Source: Epiperipatus broadwayi
Lineage: Eukaryota > Onychophora > Udeonychophora > Euonychophora > Peripatidae
Assembly: GCA_028023455.1 (NCBI GenBank)
Contig: JAQFVV010006274.1
Coordinates: 4,650,001 to 4,714,000 of the forward strand
DNA: 64,000 nucleotides
Direction of reading: 5' to 3'
The position numbers were made by a program, and so were the translations under genes. How positions within the stretch are numbered: the stretch's first letter is position 1; every line of letters begins with the position of its first letter. This document shows, in pieces, positions 36,904-45,903 of the stretch. The notes under the pieces were generated by a model that saw only the letters and a list, made by a program, of their open reading frames with translations, did no database searches and was not told the origin of the DNA.

Positions 36904-39025
36904 TGTAACGGACCGTAAAATGTACTGGGCGTCTACAGGGTAAGATATTTAATTAATTGCTGCCCCAAATGTTTGGGTTGCCAAAATATGTAACGGACTA
37001 TAAAACCTTTTAGGATAGTACACCCAGAGCCTTCTCTACTTATAGGTCCTATTACTACTCGGAGTTCTAACTCAGTGCAGATACTAGCCTTTAACTCTGC
37101 TCAAGGATGGAATTAAATAGGATGGCAATAATGTGACCTCTATATAGATCCTTAATGGCTATTGCTAATAATAAATTAAAATCTGTATGTAGGTATAATA
37201 GCTATACTGGTGAGTGAAGTATGAATGATGCTTGACAATATAGAGACCAGAGAAACAAAGGTTTTAACTTTAAACAATAAATATTTATTAACAGATCATG
37301 CTTATAGTTATAATATTTATAAATCAACCGAATATATACATGATTATTATAAAACATTAATTTATCCTTACAACAATATGACTAACTGTAATTCAAATAT
37401 TAAAATATGGGCTGAAATAAGAATTATAAAATTTAGTGCATAATTTACAATAACGTATTAATTATTTTGAATATAAAATTATATTATTAATGTATGATTA
37501 TCATTCTGTTTACGTCCTTTAAATATACCTCAAAGTTATGTCTATGAATTGCTAATTTGTGTTTTGTATAGTTAAAAAAATATTATATATATCTAATTAT
37601 TAATTAGTTTGATTTTATCGTATTAATTATTTAATAAATGTAAATATTTAAAATCTTACCTTTTTGTTTCAGTCATTGTCCAGTTTTAAACCTTCCATTA
37701 TGATAATATTTTATTTACAAAACATTTATAATATATTGATGTATAGTTTGAGTTGTGCATCTCTCTCACCCTATAAAAATCCAAACAAATGGGTTCTTTT
37801 GTTTTTTTTTTTTTAAAAAAAAAAAATGTTTGCTACACTTGGATATAAGAGTGAGAAAAATTCACAACCCAACTCTCGGTATACATTAAAAAAAAAAATT
37901 TGAAACATAAAATATAATGAAATTTTGGAATTCCTTAAAACAATAACACATTAAATTTTTAAGAGCAGCTTCGGGATTCTTAGCAGATAATGTCTTTCTT
38001 TCCTTCATGTATATTAAATCATGTTGACGTTTTAAGCATTACAATTTCCATGACGAAATTGAATTCCTCGGCGTTTGATTTTAAAGCCATGCATTTTCCA
38101 TTCATAACAAGATTTTCCCACGTTGATTTAAACAATATATATATACCAATAAATACGATCCTCCATCACACGTCAACGACACCAAGAGGATAGAAAAATC
38201 CCCTGACACTCAATTAGCAAAAGTGCATTTTTAGATTTTATTTACACAATATAAATTATTAAATATGAATCCTTTTTTTTAAAGCTTACGTTATATAATA
38301 AGACGAACGCTATCTCTATGCAGTTTTATTTATATATGTATGAAACGTATGATAAAGATTTTACTTTTAAAGTAATGTTAATAAAGTTCTATTTCATCAT
38401 TAGTTGATTTTATTTTATCCCAGAAACATTTGATTGCAATTATATTTTTTTTAACAATGTTAAATAACTATGATGCTCTTAGCATTTATTTGAACGAACG
38501 AAAGTTCATCGATTAAATAGTTTTTTTTTCTTTTTAAAACATTTTACAATTATCAATAATAAAATTCCAAATATTAAATAGTTTAATATTAATAAAGAAT
38601 GGAAATCCTAATAACTAATATATTAATTAAAATATTCTTTACAACTTTACTTTCGTGCATTTCAGTTGAACAAGCAAAACCAACAACAACTTAAAACAAA
38701 AAAAAAAAATCTGTTGCCTAGATATTTTTTTTTTTCACGTTCCCAAAATCAACAAAGGTTTACTCTTTTTTTTCCTCTTTTAAACAAAAGAAACGTGGTT
38801 ACTAGAATTTAATGTTAAATATTCTTTTTTTTATTTTGTCACGTCATGATTTAAAATCTACATTCATGTATATATATGTGTATATGTATATATTTTATTT
38901 TACATTTAATAAAAAAAAATGTGTTCATTCCTTCATGAATGTATGGTTATGTTTGTGGTATATATATGTGTATATGTCTCCAAATTGTTATTTTTTTTTT
39001 AATAAGGATTGGACATCACCTTACA
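36904..39025 (-). repeat. Element C, left LTR (3' LTR in element orientation)
   Basis: TG...CA on the plus strand. It is nearly identical to 45904-48026, apart from single differences (for example gttgcctaga versus gttgcttaga) and T-run lengths. It contains, 58 bases inside its 3' end on the minus strand, a second LTR-end/primer-site-like module at 36961-36996. Minus-strand AATAAA signals around 37275-37292 probably mark the R region, so U5 would be the 36904-37270 side. Confidence 0.95.
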
Positions 39026-39039
39026 TTTCCCCTACCCTT
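39026..39039 (-). promoter_or_regulatory. Element C polypurine tract
   Basis: The minus strand reads AAGGGTAGGGGAAA directly before the LTR start TGTAAGGTG. It is a G/A-rich run at the exact position needed to prime plus-strand DNA. Confidence 0.8.
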
Positions 39040-39676
39040 AGAAGGTTAAAATTTAGACCATTGTCAAAATTTTAGCACCTAAACAAAGGTTTGGATGATT
39101 ATTGTGTTGGATAATTTTATTCTTTTTAAATAGGGAGAGTTCTAATGCTGTAGTACTTATTTTCATTTACCCATCAATATACATTGGCTTTTTTTTTTTT
39201 TTTATATTACTCATTTTTGGTTAGACTCCTATCCTTATCTCTTTCATCTTAACATTGAATTACTGTCATCATTAACATTGTTTCTATTATCCTTTCTAAA
39301 ATTGCTAACTATATGACGGTTGAATAGTCTGAATTTGACTGGTTAAGTGTCTCTGTTCCAGAAGGCACATATTTGAGTTTGTCAGCCTATATCCTGCTCC
39401 CTAGGAGTCTTATTGGATTTTTATAAGGTCTGAACAAAATATGGGATTCCCACATTCTATGGGTCCATTCCCACATCTCAGCCAATTCTAAGATACCTCA
39501 ATAAAATGTTTCAACATTAATTTGAGTGCATCCTCATCACATCTACCTACTCTAGCTATTTACTCACGAACAATGATGTCTTTCTCATTACAATACACTT
39601 GCATATACCCATTTACATTTTTTTTTATAAACTTCACTTTCATCTATTTTAATCATGGTCATCTGTTTACAAATAA
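39040..39676 (-). other. Element C 3' non-coding region between pol stop and polypurine tract
   Basis: About 640 bases with no ORF of note on the minus strand. There is no signal-peptide or transmembrane ORF, so no env is present. Confidence 0.65.
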
Positions 39677-42600
39677 CTAAGCTTCTGTACATGGCAATTC
39701 TTGACAACCACTGTATGGCTTTAATATCCGAGCATTATAAGTTCCTTTTATCTCTCCATCAATATTTAACCAAAATGCATTTGGGCCAGCTTGTTTCACA
39801 ATAGCATATGGTCCAGCATATTGTTGACAAAATTTATGATAAACATTATCCATTGGTTTACTTGGGCTATGTGTTTTCACAAAAACCTTGTCCCCAATCT
39901 TAAAGTGATGTCTGCTTTTCTTTCCCTTCTTATTTCTAAAATTGGATTTATTAATTAACTGTTGTCGAGCCATTTGAATTTTAGTTTCTATGTCATAATG
40001 ATGACATTCAATTGGAGGTTTGTATTTCACAAATAATGAAGGAATAGGTTGGTTAAAATGTAGTTGGATGGGTGCGAATCCAGTAGATTCATTTGCACCC
40101 CAATTTATGTAATTCACTACCCGTTCTGTCTGCTTCACCCACCCCCTATGCTCATCCTTTAGGTAAGTCCGGAACAAACGGCCAAGCTCCCGCATTATGC
40201 GTTCGCAAGGGTTTGATTGTGGATTCCTAATGGAAGTGAGCACGTGTTTGATTTGTAGTTTCTCCACCCATCTTTTCCATTCCTTAGATAGGAAAGGTGT
40301 TCCATGGTCTGACAAAATAGTTTTAGGTTTTCCTATCTTGGGGAATTGAAGAGTGTCTAATACCCTGATTGTGTGTCTGGTATTAGCCTGAGGTATAGGG
40401 TAAGCAGAGACATATTTCGAAAAGAGATCATAGGCGACCAAGAGATATCTTTGCTTATTGAATGGAGGTAGTGGTCCATAATAATCGATCGCCAAGATCT
40501 CATTTGGTCTTTCAGGAATTATAGATTTTAATGCCTCGCTATAATTTTGGTTTACTGGTTTAGCTTTTAGGCATACTAGACAATCCTGGAGTGTTTTCAA
40601 GATATCTTTATACATGCCTGGCCAGTAAAACCAAGTTTTCATAGTATGTTCTGTTTTACGGGCACCGTAATGTCCATACAAACAGTGAATATACTTTATG
40701 AGTGGGGTACGTAAAATTGTAGGTATCATTACTTTCCACTCTACAGTATTTGACTCAATTTGATAAAACAAAATCTGATTTTCTACCTTATAAAGTGTCA
40801 GATTCTTGGGCACATTCAAAACTTCTCCTTTTAGGGCTCTTATGACTAAATTTAAATTCGGATCTTCAAATTGTAATCTGGGCAACCTTTCTAACTCATC
40901 CTCTACATTACTATCAATTATTAAGTTGACATTTGTAATGTAGGCATCCTCTACAGATAGATGGTTTTGATCTGACCGACATGGATTCCGACTAAGTATA
41001 TCCGCTACTATGTTCTCGGATCCTTTGCAATACCTTACAGTGTAATTAAATTCCTGCAACAGCAGACTCCACCTAACTAGGCGACTGTTGGTCAAATAGC
41101 TGTGGTTCAGGAATTCAAGGCTCTTATGGTCTGTGACCACTATCACCTCAGATCCGAGAAGCATCTGTCGGAACTTCTGGAAGGCCCACACTATAGCTAG
41201 TGCCTCCTTCTCAGTTACCGTATAATTCAACTCCGGACCTTTCAGGAGTCGACTGATAAAGTACAGGACGCCAGGTTGACCATCCTCCTGGATTTGGGAT
41301 AATGTTACCCCTAACCCGAAACCACTACTGTCAGTTTGAACGACAAATGGTTTATCAAAATCAGGGAAAGCCAAAATTATTTGCTGTAAAAACCCTGTTT
41401 TGATATTTTCAAATGCCCTCTCCTGTTCTTCGGTCCAATTCCATTTTTCTTCTTTCCTGATTAATTTCAATAAAGGTTCCATGTGGCCAGCAAATGTTTT
41501 GTAGAAACGGTGGTAAAAATTACACAAACCTAAGAATGACCGAATCTGCTTTTTATTAGTAGGCCTAGGAAAGTTTTGAATGGCAGAGATTTTATCTGGA
41601 TGAGGTCTTATCCCATTACAACCTATGATATGACCTAAAAAGACTACCTGATCAGATGCCAGGGTACTTTTCTTGAAATTGATTTTTATTCCTTTGTGAA
41701 AGCACTCCTGGAAAAATGTAGTGAGTTGTTGAAGATGTTCTTCAATGCTGGATGATGCAATAATCACATCATCCACATAAATGGTTATGATTCGCTTAAT
41801 CTCAGGAGAAAGGGTCTTATCTATACATCTAATTAGACCAGCACCACTATTGATCAACCCAAATGGCATCCTATTGAATTGATAGGTAAAACCTTCGTAC
41901 CGAAAAGCAGTATACTGACGATCATCAGGATGAAGCTCGATCTGCCAATAGCTGGAAGTCAGATCGAAGGTAGAAAATACCTTCTTGTTTCCAAATCTCA
42001 TGAATAACTCATGAATGGGCGGTGGAATATTTCTGTCTGGAACAGTAATTTTGTTTAGCTGCCGAGCATCCAAACAAAATCTCATCGACCCATCTTTCTT
42101 CTTCACAGTTACAACTGGATTGCAGTAAGGTGAAGAGCATTTGGAAATGATCCCCCACTCCAGCATTTTGTTGATCTGTTTGGATATTTCCTGCCGATAT
42201 TGGTACGGGATAGGATACGATCTGGATTGAAATGGTTGGTCATCCTTCAATTTAATTCTCTGTTGGAATCCAGGTATAACTCCTGGAATCTCCGAAAAAA
42301 CTGGGTTAAACTGATTAATGATAGATCTTAACTCTCCTGCACTTTTGCTATCTAATAGATTGGACTCTGCAAGTTTAGTGTCTATAAGTGCTTCAGGAAT
42401 ATTTGATACAACACAATCAACCTCAGGTAGGCCATATCTTGGAAGCAATGTCATCTCCAAGACCTCATCATCAATCCTAACTATTTTATTGGAGAAATCA
42501 ACAATACAAGAGTGTAAGTGTAGGAAGTCTGCCCCTAGTATGACATCATGGATCAAACCATTTAATATCAAAAACACATGATAGAGGACTGCCTGACGAA

Positions 42601-42943
42601 ACTTTATTTCAATCCAAACTTGTTTCTGTGCAAGCTTTGCCTTCCTATTGTTAGCCATGGTAACCTGCACAGATTTCAGGGGCAAGATTTTAACCTGGGG
42701 GTTCTTGTTCAGAACCTTCTGATACAGTCGGTCTGAAATGACAGAAATCTGGCTACCAGTGTCTAACAAAGCTTTAATCGGCAAATCCTCAAACAAAGCC
42801 TCTATCATGGGACAGCTCTGCAAGGCAAAGTTGGGTGCCTTGTCTTCCCATGAACATGTCATATTGGTGATTTCTCCATCTACTATTGGTACCTTGTTCC
42901 TCATTGTATTTTTGGTTCCTTGAGGTGAGGAACTAATCCTCAA
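39677..42943 (-). CDS. pol: Element C pol polyprotein: protease, reverse transcriptase, RNase H, integrase
   Basis: An intact 1088-codon frame. Aspartic protease: LLDTGSQISVIS, catalytic Asp about residue 61. Reverse transcriptase: about 220-400, with FDL at 326, MPFGL at 359 and YVDD at 389-392. RNase H: about 530-655, with TDSSG (Asp 538), TEKEALA (Glu 578), TDHKSLEF (Asp 605) and ADILSR (Asp 648). Integrase: HHCC zinc-binding region about 753-791, catalytic Asp 820, Asp 879 and Glu 914, and a C-terminal GPY motif near 1043-1046. All key residues are present, so it may still be active. The frame opens upstream of the first codon given here: it is in -1 relation to gag and overlaps the gag end by about 24 bases, pointing to production as a gag-pol fusion by -1 frameshifting. 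The apparent start codon is TTG, so an independent start is unlikely. Confidence 0.95.
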   Translation of the reverse strand: MRISSSPQGTKNTMRNKVPIVDGEITNMTCSWEDKAPNFALQSCPMIEALFEDLPIKALLDTGSQISVISDRLYQKVLNKNPQVKILPLKSVQVTMANNRKAKLAQKQVWIEIKFRQAVLYHVFLILNGLIHDVILGADFLHLHSCIVDFSNKIVRIDDEVLEMTLLPRYGLPEVDCVVSNIPEALIDTKLAESNLLDSKSAGELRSIINQFNPVFSEIPGVIPGFQQRIKLKDDQPFQSRSYPIPYQYRQEISKQINKMLEWGIISKCSSPYCNPVVTVKKKDGSMRFCLDARQLNKITVPDRNIPPPIHELFMRFGNKKVFSTFDLTSSYWQIELHPDDRQYTAFRYEGFTYQFNRMPFGLINSGAGLIRCIDKTLSPEIKRIITIYVDDVIIASSSIEEHLQQLTTFFQECFHKGIKINFKKSTLASDQVVFLGHIIGCNGIRPHPDKISAIQNFPRPTNKKQIRSFLGLCNFYHRFYKTFAGHMEPLLKLIRKEEKWNWTEEQERAFENIKTGFLQQIILAFPDFDKPFVVQTDSSGFGLGVTLSQIQEDGQPGVLYFISRLLKGPELNYTVTEKEALAIVWAFQKFRQMLLGSEVIVVTDHKSLEFLNHSYLTNSRLVRWSLLLQEFNYTVRYCKGSENIVADILSRNPCRSDQNHLSVEDAYITNVNLIIDSNVEDELERLPRLQFEDPNLNLVIRALKGEVLNVPKNLTLYKVENQILFYQIESNTVEWKVMIPTILRTPLIKYIHCLYGHYGARKTEHTMKTWFYWPGMYKDILKTLQDCLVCLKAKPVNQNYSEALKSIIPERPNEILAIDYYGPLPPFNKQRYLLVAYDLFSKYVSAYPIPQANTRHTIRVLDTLQFPKIGKPKTILSDHGTPFLSKEWKRWVEKLQIKHVLTSIRNPQSNPCERIMRELGRLFRTYLKDEHRGWVKQTERVVNYINWGANESTGFAPIQLHFNQPIPSLFVKYKPPIECHHYDIETKIQMARQQLINKSNFRNKKGKKSRHHFKIGDKVFVKTHSPSKPMDNVYHKFCQQYAGPYAIVKQAGPNAFWLNIDGEIKGTYNARILKPYSGCQELPCTEA

Positions 42944-42951
42944 GCACCTTT

Positions 42952-43599
42952 CTAGTTTAGTTTCTGCTTAGTTTTGGATGCATGATTACTGCATCCTGGT
43001 TTTGGTGAACCGTTTGGGGTACTAGGGAAATTTCTCAATGATTCTCCATTATTAAATCTATTCCTCTTGGGTGACCATATATTTGGTGCATTTATTTGAT
43101 TGGCTTTCCCTTTCCAGTGTCTGGGATCATTGTTGTTTTTTCTCTTACGATAAAATAAGGCATTAACATTTGCCTCATCTTTCCTCCTGTCTGGTGCCCT
43201 GATGGATAAATTAGTATTATTCATATCCATACTATTTAACAATTCGGCAACCTGCTCAATATTCTTAGCATTTGCACACATCAGCGATTGCTCTATACGT
43301 AAAGGTAAATTCCTTTTAACTATTCGGATGATTTCCGTTTCCCTAAAACAATATGTGTTCAATGAACGTAGCTTGGTAACTTGTCGCCTAAAAAACTTTG
43401 TAAGTGTTTCCCCGGGTGCAGATCTATATTTTTCCTGGAAAAGTTGATACAGAATGCCTTCCTGTTTATCCCTGTTCCAAAAATTCCTAATCAATAGAGT
43501 CTGGTAATCATCAAACGTGGATGGGGTCTGGAATAATGACTCCCACCACATTAAAGCATCACCTTGGAGGTGACTATATGCAATTATAATTTTTTTCAC
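42952..43599 (-). CDS. gag: Element C gag, C-terminal part (capsid and basic tail)
   Basis: This is the second part of gag, about 215 codons. It begins in the sequence KKIIIAYSHLQGDALMWWES, which follows directly on the end of the upstream coiled-coil ORF in another frame. The capsid core includes APGETLTKFFRRQVTKL and ends in a basic, Asn/Pro-rich segment (SPKRNRFNNGESLRN). There is no CCHC zinc knuckle. The apparent start is GTG, not ATG, and falls in the overlap with the upstream ORF, so this is not a separate gene. It is joined to it by a frameshift or was separated by a one-base change in an A7 run at 43596-43590. The stop at 42954-42952 overlaps the start of pol. Confidence 0.85.
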   Translation of the reverse strand: MKKIIIAYSHLQGDALMWWESLFQTPSTFDDYQTLLIRNFWNRDKQEGILYQLFQEKYRSAPGETLTKFFRRQVTKLRSLNTYCFRETEIIRIVKRNLPLRIEQSLMCANAKNIEQVAELLNSMDMNNTNLSIRAPDRRKDEANVNALFYRKRKNNNDPRHWKGKANQINAPNIWSPKRNRFNNGESLRNFPSTPNGSPKPGCSNHASKTKQKLN

Positions 43600-45130
43600 T
43601 TTCAGACAAACTTCTATTCACCATGAAATAAAGCTTTAAGCTTCTCAAATGTTCAATTGGAGCTTCATTATTGAAACCTTTAAAAACCTTCAGTTTCACA
43701 AATTGGTTAATAGCGTTTATCTGCGTGCTGGTTACATGAGTCTTATTCATTTCTTGTGTACTTATTTGTGGATTCATGAGGAGATGATCAACATCAGCTT
43801 GATATTCATCTGGTTGTGCTTCATCTATATGAAATTCATGGAGGCCATTCACTTCAGGCATCATATGAGATTGAAAAGTGGATTCTTCATATGGGTCATT
43901 TGCTTCTTGTAAATCATTAAAAGCTACTTTCAATTGTGCCACATCATCGTTCCAACCTTCCCGGTCATTTTTGATCTTCTTTTCCCTTCCTAATTGTGGT
44001 TTCATATGAATTGGTATTTTTGAGTTAATTTGGGACTTATCCCTCAATGTCTGTTGCTTCATGGCTTCATCTAAACTATCGATTCGACTCTGTGTTTCAG
44101 TAGTTCTCTCCGTAAGTTTTTCTAACATTGTTTTGCCCAACAGAGCATCTGTTTCCATAGAAGATATCTTATGTCCAAGCTGTTGTAAATGATGATTCAC
44201 AGCTTGCATCATTTGCTCTTGAGCCCCATTTTCTGCACTTTGTTTAATCTGGAGTTGGCTTAATTCCATCTGTATGGCTTCCAAATCTCCTTGAACTTCT
44301 TTCTTGTGATTTTCTTGGCCCTGCCTCATTTCTTCTTTAGTAGATTTCTGGGCTTGGTGTACCTCCTTAATATTGTTATCAATTTTGATGGTAATGTTTT
44401 CTTTAAACCCAGTAAATTGTTCTTGACACTGCAAGCTCACTACATCTATATTTATTTTCATCTCCTCTACATTTCGCTTTAATTCCGTACTACTGTTATG
44501 CACTTCATTCATCTCTGAAGATAACTGTTCCATGGCTGTAGAAACTTTCATTTCAATGCCACTAATTCTTTTCTTAACCTCCTCATCCAATTTGTCAATA
44601 TCAGCCTTAGTTACCATGTTGCTTATTTCAGCCTTGATTGTATCTATCTGACCACTCATGCTATCCATCCGACCATTCATGTCAGCCTTGACTATATCTA
44701 TCTGACCACTTATGCTATCCATCCGACCATTCATGTCATCCATCCGATCATTCATCTGACCACTCATGCTATCCATCCGACCACTCATGCTATCCATCCG
44801 ACCACTCATGCTATCCATCCGATCCAATAATGTTTGGAGCATCTGCATCATGGCTCCACTATTTTCTGTAACCTGTGTTAGTCCAATTCCAGGTGATTGA
44901 GCAGACTGTTCATTAGAGTCTCCTTGAATTTGAGATATCATTTGTTTTTCCTCTTGCATTGAGAAAGAATGCTCATTTCCAACCATTGACCCTCCAGACA
45001 CATCTATGTCTACTGATCCTTCTTGTTCCCTATTAGGATCATACTCAACTTCATTGCCACTAACATCCTGTGGCTTAACATTTGACTCTTTATTCATATC
45101 TGATAAATACCTACCACTTCTGAGAAACAT
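43574..45130 (-). CDS. gag: Element C gag, N-terminal part with long heptad-repeat coiled coil
   Basis: 518 codons from ATG at 45130. It opens MFLRSGRYLSDMNKES, similar to the starts of the other gag genes here. Residues about 95-360 form a long coiled coil. Within it, residues 104-170 are repeated heptads of the type RMDSMSG, with variants QIDxIKA, encoded by 21-bp tandem repeats. Residues 480-518 (FKGFNNEAPIEHLRSLKLYF) begin the capsid, which continues in the next frame. The ORF ends in SESEKNYNCI at the A7 run. It forms the particle shell and is probably multimerised by the coiled coil. The N-terminal coiled-coil extension is unusually long for a gypsy gag. Confidence 0.9.
   Translation of the reverse strand: MFLRSGRYLSDMNKESNVKPQDVSGNEVEYDPNREQEGSVDIDVSGGSMVGNEHSFSMQEEKQMISQIQGDSNEQSAQSPGIGLTQVTENSGAMMQMLQTLLDRMDSMSGRMDSMSGRMDSMSGQMNDRMDDMNGRMDSISGQIDIVKADMNGRMDSMSGQIDTIKAEISNMVTKADIDKLDEEVKKRISGIEMKVSTAMEQLSSEMNEVHNSSTELKRNVEEMKINIDVVSLQCQEQFTGFKENITIKIDNNIKEVHQAQKSTKEEMRQGQENHKKEVQGDLEAIQMELSQLQIKQSAENGAQEQMMQAVNHHLQQLGHKISSMETDALLGKTMLEKLTERTTETQSRIDSLDEAMKQQTLRDKSQINSKIPIHMKPQLGREKKIKNDREGWNDDVAQLKVAFNDLQEANDPYEESTFQSHMMPEVNGLHEFHIDEAQPDEYQADVDHLLMNPQISTQEMNKTHVTSTQINAINQFVKLKVFKGFNNEAPIEHLRSLKLYFMVNRSLSESEKNYNCI
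44621..44821 (-). repeat. 21-bp tandem repeat encoding coiled-coil heptads in element C gag
   Basis: On the plus strand the unit is ATGCTATCCATCCGACCACTC and close variants, about nine copies, some interrupted. Each unit is exactly seven codons. The first three copies in gag order (44770-44821) are nearly identical and the others more diverged. Confidence 0.9.
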
Positions 45131-45903
45131 ACAAAATAAACTAACACTTTTCCTTAAAATATCTACTCTATGGAAAAATTATTTCTTTTTATATAATATT
45201 CTATAATATGTCATAGGATCTTCTACCAACTTGTGTCATCACACGTGATTTTGGTTACCTTAAGTATTTACATATCATTGGTATTAATGCTGGCTTTATA
45301 TATTTTTCCCTTATCTGCTTCACTTGCCTACTCTTATTAGATTCTTGATCATCTATTTAGCTTTGGTCTCTATTTATCAATTCATACTTTCACTCAGAGT
45401 TATTTGAACTTATTGTTTATTGACTAAATTAACCATAGCATTAAGTTGCCACACCATTTAATCCATAGGGTTATGTAATTTATAGTTTATTAACTGACCA
45501 ACTAAAATATGATAAATCAGGTTATACTGAAATTATGGACAATTTCTCATAAATTCAATTTATGTCACACTAAAAATATACAATAACATGTGATAGGCCC
45601 AACTCTTTAAAGCTCAACACATTGTATATCACAATATAATAGACAAAACTTTTCACATGCAGTGAATCTAAGTATTCAAGCTTACCACATTGCATGCCAA
45701 AATGTAACAGACTACCAACTAGAATGAATTTCACTGTTGATGGTGTCAAAAATGTAACAGTATGTAGTTTGTATAAAATTATGTACAAAACATTGTTTCA
45801 GTGTGCTTATGAAAATATTTATGGAATGTTAAAATATGTGACTAAATTAGTTGATTATAAAAGGTAAATATTTTCAGGCCCAAAACGTTGCGCGCCAAAA
45901 ATA
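45131..45903 (-). other. Element C 5' leader with repeated LTR-end/primer-site-like modules
   Basis: No ORF before gag. Besides the primer site next to the LTR, at least three diverged modules lie at 45732-45760, 45680-45710 and 45612-45642. On the minus strand each reads like CTGTTACATTTTGGCATGCAA: an LTR-like terminus TTACA followed by TTGGC. Confidence 0.65.
45880..45897 (-). promoter_or_regulatory. Element C primer binding site
   Basis: Six bases after the LTR end the minus strand reads TGGCGCGCAACGTTTTGG. It begins with TGG as required to pair with a tRNA 3' CCA. The matching tRNA is not identified; it differs from the tRNA-Pro-like sites of elements A and D. Confidence 0.65.

Noticed and set aside
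37225-37443. 72-codon ORF identical in both element C LTRs (also 46225-46443)
   Set aside because: The LTRs are nearly identical throughout, so conservation carries no information. The composition is that of AT-rich non-coding sequence.
37630-37690. Splice-acceptor-like tttttgtttcag in the element C LTR
   Set aside because: It is on the strand opposite to the element's genes and there is no exon-like sequence after it.
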